A stretch of 40,485 bases of DNA from Clostridia bacterium. Lineage in GTDB: Bacteria > Bacillota > Clostridia > Oscillospirales > Acutalibacteraceae. Made by a program: the position numbers and the translations under genes. The notes under the pieces are model-generated. The model worked only from the letters and a program-made list of their open reading frames with translations, was not told the origin of the DNA and ran no database searches. Positions 36,216 to 40,485 of the stretch are shown here, one piece after another. Every line of letters begins with the position of its first letter. Position 1 is the stretch's first letter. The stretch covers positions 1 to 40,485 of the forward strand of contig JAGAJB010000037.1 of NCBI GenBank assembly GCA_017626295.1. Reading direction: 5' to 3'.

Positions 36216-37370
36216 ATGAAAAAATATGATATTAAGTCTGTAAATCTTGAATTTAAGAATTTGCTTTCTGGTCCTGCTCCTGTTGGTAGAATTTTAAATT
36301 ATATTTACTTGATTGGAACTAAAGGGTTAAAACACAAAAACGGTAATCGACAAACAAATTTGAACAATAATATCGGTGACGCTTGGTGCACTGAGTTTAT
36401 GCTTGGGTTAGGATTAGTTCGGCTTGGTAATATAGTGGGTACAGCATATAAACTCGAACTAACTAATAACGGAATGCTTTTGTTTGGTTATATGAAAGAT
36501 AAAGACTTCGATTTTGACGAAGGAGTTTATAATTCGAACATTTTGAATGTTTTATCACAAATAAAGAAATGTCATCCAAATCTTTATCAAGAATTTAAGA
36601 ACATTTTTGTAAATACTTATCCCTTTCTTATATTAAAAGATTATTTGAAAGAAAAAGGATATTCTTTTGATAGCAGTGATAGTTTTAATAAAGATTTCTT
36701 TGAAGCAGTTGCTGATTTATATGGTGAACAAGCGCGGGAAGCGGGTTTCAATCGAGTCCCAAGTCTTATTCAATTGTGTAAACTTTTTGGATTTGCAGAG
36801 TTACGAAGTGGCGTACATTTTAATAAGGCAACATTTGAAAACCTAGATTCAGATATAGCTGTATATGAGTTTATTGAATCTTCTTTAATAGAAGAAGCGG
36901 AAAAAATCCAAAAGTTATATGAGTTTGGTGCTGATATAGCTGAAAAATATGGCGAAGATGGAACGGTTTTTGTATCAGGTTTAGCACGAAACAGTGAGTT
37001 GCAGAAAAAGTTCAAAAATAACCTTTCCGTTGAACAGGAACATAAATGTGTGATTTGTGGCTTAAAAACGGAGAAATTACTGATAGGCAGTCATATTAAA
37101 CCCTCTGCTGACTGTAATGTGTTTGAAAAAGCTGATACACAAAATGGCTTGCTTTTATGTGCAAATCACGATAAATTGTTTGACAGATATTTAATTTCTT
37201 TTAACCCACAAAATGGAAAGATAACTATAAATGAAAAGCCGATAAAAGATGAATACCCATTTTTGAAATTGGAGGCTAATTTCGTTTTGCCAGATCACTT
37301 GCTCACGGATAAAAGAAAGAAATATTTAGAAAATCATTATCAAGAATTTTTGAAAAGAAAAGATAAATAG
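36216..37370 (+). CDS. HNH restriction endonuclease
   Basis: Predicted type II restriction enzyme. The C-terminal HNH domain shows Cys278-x2-Cys281, SHIKP with His293, then NGLLLCANH with Asn310, Cys315 and His318. The zinc-type Cys pairs and catalytic His/Asn residues are intact. The N-terminal 230 residues have no match I recognise and presumably read the target site. 384 residues. SD AGAGGAGG. Divergent from the two methyltransferases, and AT-rich like them. It could instead be a stand-alone HNH nuclease, but the context supports restriction. Confidence 0.78.
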   Translation: MKKYDIKSVNLEFKNLLSGPAPVGRILNYIYLIGTKGLKHKNGNRQTNLNNNIGDAWCTEFMLGLGLVRLGNIVGTAYKLELTNNGMLLFGYMKDKDFDFDEGVYNSNILNVLSQIKKCHPNLYQEFKNIFVNTYPFLILKDYLKEKGYSFDSSDSFNKDFFEAVADLYGEQAREAGFNRVPSLIQLCKLFGFAELRSGVHFNKATFENLDSDIAVYEFIESSLIEEAEKIQKLYEFGADIAEKYGEDGTVFVSGLARNSELQKKFKNNLSVEQEHKCVICGLKTEKLLIGSHIKPSADCNVFEKADTQNGLLLCANHDKLFDRYLISFNPQNGKITINEKPIKDEYPFLKLEANFVLPDHLLTDKRKKYLENHYQEFLKRKDK

Positions 37371-37387
37371 AAACCACTAAAAGTATA

Positions 37388-37439
37388 AATCTCCTTGTTT
37401 TACAGATAATAGTATCACTATTACTAAAACAAGGAGATT
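37388..37439 (+). promoter_or_regulatory. spoVT leader hairpin with SD in the right arm and a sigma-G-like promoter
   Basis: A 15-bp perfect stem (37388-37402 with 37425-37439) and an inner 7-bp stem (37407-37413 with 37417-37423). The SD AAGGAG (37431-37436) pairs with CTCCTT in the left arm. A GTATA (37383-37387), 17-bp spacer and GATAATA (37405-37411) resemble a forespore sigma-G promoter with one -10 mismatch; its start would fall within the hairpin. There is no T-tract after the right arm, so this is not a standard terminator. Confidence 0.55.
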
Positions 37440-37448
37440 GAATTATAT

Positions 37449-37988
37449 ATGAAAGCAACTGGAATTGTAAGAAGAATAGATGATTTAGGAAGGGTTGTTA
37501 TTCCCAAAGAAATCAGAAGGACACTTCGTATTCGTGAAGGAGACCCTTTGGAAATTTTTACTGCAAGTGACGGTGAGGTTATTTTTAAAAAGTATTCGCC
37601 TATGGGTGAATTATCGGAGTTTTCGGGTCAATATTCAGATATACTCAGCCGTACTGCCGATTTACCCGTAATTATTACTGACCGCGACCACGTTATTTCG
37701 GTGGCGGGGCTTCCTAAAAAAGATTTTCTTGAACGCCATATTTCAAAAGAATTGGAAGAAATAATGGAAAACAGAGATAAATATATTAAAGGTCGTGAAA
37801 GCGACCGCCTCTACCCTATTGATAATTGTGATTTAGAGGCGTTAACTGCTTTCCCCATTATTTCCGCAGGTGACATCGGCGGTTGTGTAATATTTTTAAG
37901 TAACGGCGATTTCGCTAAGTTAACCGACACTGAAGTAAAACTTGCACAGGTTGCCGCCACATTCCTGGGAAAACAAATGGAAGAATAA
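37449..37988 (+). CDS. spoVT: stage V sporulation protein T
   Basis: AbrB-type transcription regulator active in the forespore. The N-terminal swapped-hairpin DNA-binding domain (about 1-50: TGIVRRIDDLGRVVIPKEIR) is followed by a GAF-like domain (about 55-178). 179 residues, the normal SpoVT length, which separates it from short AbrB and Abh. It shows that the organism can sporulate or descends from a spore-former. The SD lies in the leader hairpin, 12 bases from the ATG. Confidence 0.95.
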   Translation: MKATGIVRRIDDLGRVVIPKEIRRTLRIREGDPLEIFTASDGEVIFKKYSPMGELSEFSGQYSDILSRTADLPVIITDRDHVISVAGLPKKDFLERHISKELEEIMENRDKYIKGRESDRLYPIDNCDLEALTAFPIISAGDIGGCVIFLSNGDFAKLTDTEVKLAQVAATFLGKQMEE

Positions 37989-38039
37989 TCACACAAATAT
38001 AAACCATATTCTTTGTTAATAACACCCAAACATTTAATA

Positions 38040-38112
38040 TTGAAGAAAAATGCTCCTTATGGTAAAATAGATGTGTATGTGAAAATACACTATTTTGCAT
38101 AAGGAGTTTTTT
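38040..38112 (+). promoter_or_regulatory. combined promoter, terminator hairpin and SD ahead of the TrmN6-like gene
   Basis: TTGAAG (38040-38045), 17-bp spacer, TAAAAT (38063-38068). The same stretch is the left arm of a hairpin: CTCCTTATG (38053-38061) pairs with CATAAGGAG (38098-38106), followed inward by 7-bp and 5-bp stems. Six T (38107-38112) follow. A transcript coming from spoVT would fold into a terminator with the SD buried; one started here at about 38075 lacks the left arm, so its SD is free. Confidence 0.7.
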
Positions 38113-38847
38113 ATGGCATCAAGGGAAGAACGTACTGAGATACTTTCTAAAGATTTAAAAATATATGTCAGCGATGCTCACATATTCACTTCCGATGCTA
38201 TTGTGTTGGCTTCGTTTTGTGCACCGCGACACAAAGATAAATGTTGCGATTTGGGTACGGGCAACGGTATAATTCCCCTTTTGTGGCTGAGGGATTTTCA
38301 ACCTAAAGAAATAGTCGGTGTTGAACTCAGCGAAAGCGCAATAACTCTACTCAATAAAACCCTTGAACTCAATAAAATTGAGGGTGCTGTAAAACCTATA
38401 CATTGCGATTTAAGAAAATTAAAAGGCGTTTTACCAAACGAGTATTACGATTTAGTAAGCATTAACCCGCCTTATAAAAAACTCGGAACAGGTATTGTAA
38501 ACGAGGGTGAAGATTATAAAAATGCCCGCCACGAGTTTACTTGCACCCTTGACGATGCAGCGAAAGCAGCCGCTTATCTTTTAAAATTCGGAGGTAGGTT
38601 TTGTATCTGTCAGCGACCCGAAAGGTTACCCGATATTTTCTCAGCAATGCGAAAATTTAAAATCGAGCCAAAATCAATGCGCGAAGTTATTCAGCGCATA
38701 GGCAAAGAGCCGAGTCTTGTTCTTGTTGAAGGCAAAAAAGGCTCTGCCCCCGGGTTCAGAATAAACACGCCGTTAATATTAGAGGACGAAAACGGCGAAT
38801 ACACGGAAGAAGCAAAAGAATTATTTTATTCATATAAATTTAAATAG
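38113..38847 (+). CDS. TrmN6-like tRNA1(Val) adenine-37 N6-methyltransferase
   Basis: SAM-dependent methyltransferase: DLGTGNGIIPLLWL is motif I, and SINPPYKK is the N6-adenine catalytic motif. The N-terminal FTSDAIVLASF and the RLPDIFSAMRKF segment are characteristic of the TrmN6/YfiC group, known as the tRNA1(Val) m6A37 enzyme in E. coli. 244 residues from the ATG at 38113, which follows AAGGAG. Substrate assignment is by homology; related enzymes also act on proteins or rRNA. Confidence 0.85.
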   Translation: MASREERTEILSKDLKIYVSDAHIFTSDAIVLASFCAPRHKDKCCDLGTGNGIIPLLWLRDFQPKEIVGVELSESAITLLNKTLELNKIEGAVKPIHCDLRKLKGVLPNEYYDLVSINPPYKKLGTGIVNEGEDYKNARHEFTCTLDDAAKAAAYLLKFGGRFCICQRPERLPDIFSAMRKFKIEPKSMREVIQRIGKEPSLVLVEGKKGSAPGFRINTPLILEDENGEYTEEAKELFYSYKFK

Positions 38848-38862
38848 GATGTGTTACATAAT

Positions 38863-40263
38863 ATGAAATACGATGTTGTTATTGTTGGTGCAGGCCCTGC
38901 GGGTATATTTACCGCACTTGAAATGCGCAGAAAAGGTTCCGAAAAATCAATTTTAATTATTGAAAAAGGTCAACCTGTTGAAAAGCGCAGTTGTCCGAAA
39001 TCCATTACAAAACAATGTGTTAACTGCAAGCCCTACTGCCATATCACAACAGGTTTTTCGGGTGCAGGTGCATTCTCCGACGGTAAACTTTCGTTAAGTT
39101 ACGAAGTCGGCGGTGATCTCCCCTCTTTAATCGGTGAGGACTTCGCACAGGAACTAATAAACTACACCGATAAAATTTACCTTGAATTCGGTGCCGATGA
39201 ACACATTGAAGGTATCAGCAATGATGATGAAGTAAAGGAAATCAGAAAAAACGCCATCCAGGCAGGTCTTAAACTTGTTGACTGCCCCATACGTCACCTC
39301 GGTACAGAAAAGGCACAGACACTTTACCTTGAAATAGAAAATCATCTTCGCGACAACAACGTTGATATGATATTCGGCTACGAATGTAATGATATTATTA
39401 TTGAAGACGGTGTCTGCAAGGGTGTATTCATAAGCAAAGGCAACGACCATCAGCAAATTGACGCTGATAAAATAGTTGTTGCAACAGGCCGCAGAGGTGC
39501 TGACTGGCTCGAAAAACTTTGCACAGAGCACGGCATTGAGCATCAGGCAGGTACAGTTGATATTGGTGTGCGTGTTGAAGTTCGCAACGAAGTTATGGAA
39601 AAAGTCAACCGCGTTCTTTACGAATCAAAACTTATCGGTTATCCGAAGCCTTTTAAAAACAAAGTACGTACATTCTGCCAGAATCCCGGTGGTTTTGTAA
39701 GCCAGGAGAACTACGACAATGACCTTGCAGTTGTTAACGGTCACTCTTACAAAGAGAAAAAATCCAACAACACAAACGTTGCTATTCTCTGCTCACACAA
39801 CTTTAACCACCCCTTTAATCAGCCTATTGAGTATGCTCAGAAAGTTGGCGAACTTACAAATATGTTAGGTGCAGGCCACATTCTTGTACAGCGTTACGGC
39901 GATATTCTTGACGGTAAACGCACCTGGCAGAAAGAACTTGCACAGTCTAACCTTCGCCCCTCTCTTCCCGATGCGGTTGCAGGCGATATTACCGCGGCTA
40001 TGCCTTACAGAGCAATGACAAACATCATTAACTTTATACAGGCGGTTGACCACGTTGTACCCGGTTTTGCATCAACTGAAACACTTCTTTACTCCCCCGA
40101 ACTTAAATTTTACAGTAACAAAATCAAAATGGATACTGACCTTAATACAAGTGTTAAAGGTCTCCATTGTTTAGGTGACTCTTCCGGTTGGACAAGAGGT
40201 CTTATGATGGCATCTGTTATGGGTGTTTTAATGGGAAGATACATTGCAGAAGAAGAAAAATAA
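38863..40263 (+). CDS. FAD-dependent dehydrogenase (COG2509-type NAD(P)/FAD oxidoreductase)
   Basis: Flavoprotein with the dinucleotide-binding GAGPAGIFTAL motif at residues 9-20 and a Cys-rich segment (Cys44, Cys52, Cys55, Cys59) followed by TTGFSGAGAFSDGKLSLS. An IVVATGRRGADWL motif and the C-terminal GLHCLGDSSG FAD-binding segment complete it. The group is conserved in anaerobic Firmicutes but of unknown substrate. 466 residues from ATG at 38863; a GTG at 38851 is less likely. The gene starts 15 bases after the TrmN6-like gene, so it is co-transcribed. Confidence 0.82.
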   Translation: MKYDVVIVGAGPAGIFTALEMRRKGSEKSILIIEKGQPVEKRSCPKSITKQCVNCKPYCHITTGFSGAGAFSDGKLSLSYEVGGDLPSLIGEDFAQELINYTDKIYLEFGADEHIEGISNDDEVKEIRKNAIQAGLKLVDCPIRHLGTEKAQTLYLEIENHLRDNNVDMIFGYECNDIIIEDGVCKGVFISKGNDHQQIDADKIVVATGRRGADWLEKLCTEHGIEHQAGTVDIGVRVEVRNEVMEKVNRVLYESKLIGYPKPFKNKVRTFCQNPGGFVSQENYDNDLAVVNGHSYKEKKSNNTNVAILCSHNFNHPFNQPIEYAQKVGELTNMLGAGHILVQRYGDILDGKRTWQKELAQSNLRPSLPDAVAGDITAAMPYRAMTNIINFIQAVDHVVPGFASTETLLYSPELKFYSNKIKMDTDLNTSVKGLHCLGDSSGWTRGLMMASVMGVLMGRYIAEEEK

Positions 40264-40274
40264 TATAAACAGAT

Positions 40275-40306
40275 AAAGCGAAGTGCCGAAAACACTTCGC
40301 TTTTTT
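40275..40306 (+). terminator. terminator after the FAD-dependent dehydrogenase
   Basis: Perfect 11-bp stem AAAGCGAAGTG/CACTTCGCTTT, seven-base loop, T-run. Confidence 0.9.
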
Positions 40307-40329
40307 ATGTATATAACACCCCACTCACA

Positions 40330-40344
40330 GCATAATTATTATGC
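40330..40344. repeat. GCATAAT-T-ATTATGC palindrome in the terminal non-coding stretch
   Basis: Perfect 7-bp palindrome with a single central base, followed at 40351-40378 by a weak GACT/AGTC dyad and a T-run. The region from 40307 to about 40407 holds no gene I can support. It could be a regulatory region of a gene beyond the window or the edge of a mobile element. Confidence 0.3.
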
Positions 40345-40407
40345 AGAGGTGACTAACTATTAAAAGTCAAGAGTTTTTTTGAAATTTAATGGTTAGGAAA
40401 AAAAGGT

Positions 40408-40485
40408 ATGACAAAACAAGCCCTTATGAGAAGGACTTTGAAAAAAGATATAAATAAGAAGTTATCTAATCAACGAAGAATCGTA
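40408..40485 (+). CDS. possible start of a truncated reading frame at the window edge
   Basis: An ATG at 40408 with GGAAAAAAAGG upstream opens a frame that runs off the end of the window (26 codons visible). The visible part is strongly basic (Lys and Arg rich) and has no recognised motif. Another in-frame ATG lies at 40426. Too short to assign. Confidence 0.25.
   Translation, partial: MTKQALMRRTLKKDINKKLSNQRRIV

Overview
The window looks like chromosome of an AT-rich, spore-forming Clostridia member, probably a gut Oscillospiraceae/Ruminococcaceae-type anaerobe. The evidence is spoVT, a Bacillus/Clostridium-type nusB-xseAB-ispA-dxs-tlyA-nadK-argR-recN cluster, a DacF-type carboxypeptidase, a YhaM-type nuclease, frequent TTG/GTG starts with strong Shine-Dalgarno (SD) sites, and sigma-A-like promoters. 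I see no rRNA, tRNA, CRISPR array or insertion sequence.

Layout. 0-8.7 kb (minus strand): clpP and tig (protein quality control), thrC with a metallophosphoesterase, dacF, and a tcdA-yhaM-prmA operon (tRNA modification, RNA decay, ribosomal protein methylation). 8.8-10.4 kb (plus): a penicillin-binding transpeptidase that abuts a convergent minus-strand operon (TVP38-like membrane protein, galK, a GNAT acetyltransferase, a YnbB-type PLP enzyme; 10.4-14.4 kb). 14.5-16.7 kb (plus): a D-2-hydroxyacid dehydrogenase and gapA. 16.8-18.2 kb (minus): a lipoprotein whose two solute-binding lobes appear in reversed order, and upp. 18.3-28.4 kb (minus): one ten-kilobase run from nusB to a sugar-isomerase-like gene, in which almost all genes overlap or nearly touch; it joins isoprenoid precursor synthesis (dxs, ispA), DNA repair (xseAB, recN), NAD kinase, arginine regulation and rRNA methylation. 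28.5-32.2 kb: a divergent pair of secreted proteins, one with a Pro/Thr-rich repeat linker and one ceramidase-like. 32.4-33.3 kb: a Gfo/Idh/MocA oxidoreductase. 33.4-37.4 kb: a restriction-modification island with two adenine methyltransferases, a small possible control protein and a divergent HNH endonuclease. 37.4-40.3 kb: spoVT, a TrmN6-like methyltransferase and an FAD-dependent dehydrogenase. The last 220 bases are non-coding or hold the beginning of an unidentified reading frame.

Regulation can be read unusually well here. Twelve promoters have a recognisable -10 with a -35 at 16-17 bp, or an extended -10. About half use TAAAAT rather than TATAAT as the -10. Two consecutive genes, spoVT and the trmN6-like gene, have their SD site inside the right arm of a long hairpin whose left arm carries the probable promoter.

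The most unusual items are the lobe-swapped (circularly permuted) solute-binding lipoprotein, the promoter/hairpin/SD elements, the divergent secreted pair with a shared control region, and the two-methyltransferase restriction system. I found no clearly unprecedented multi-gene system.
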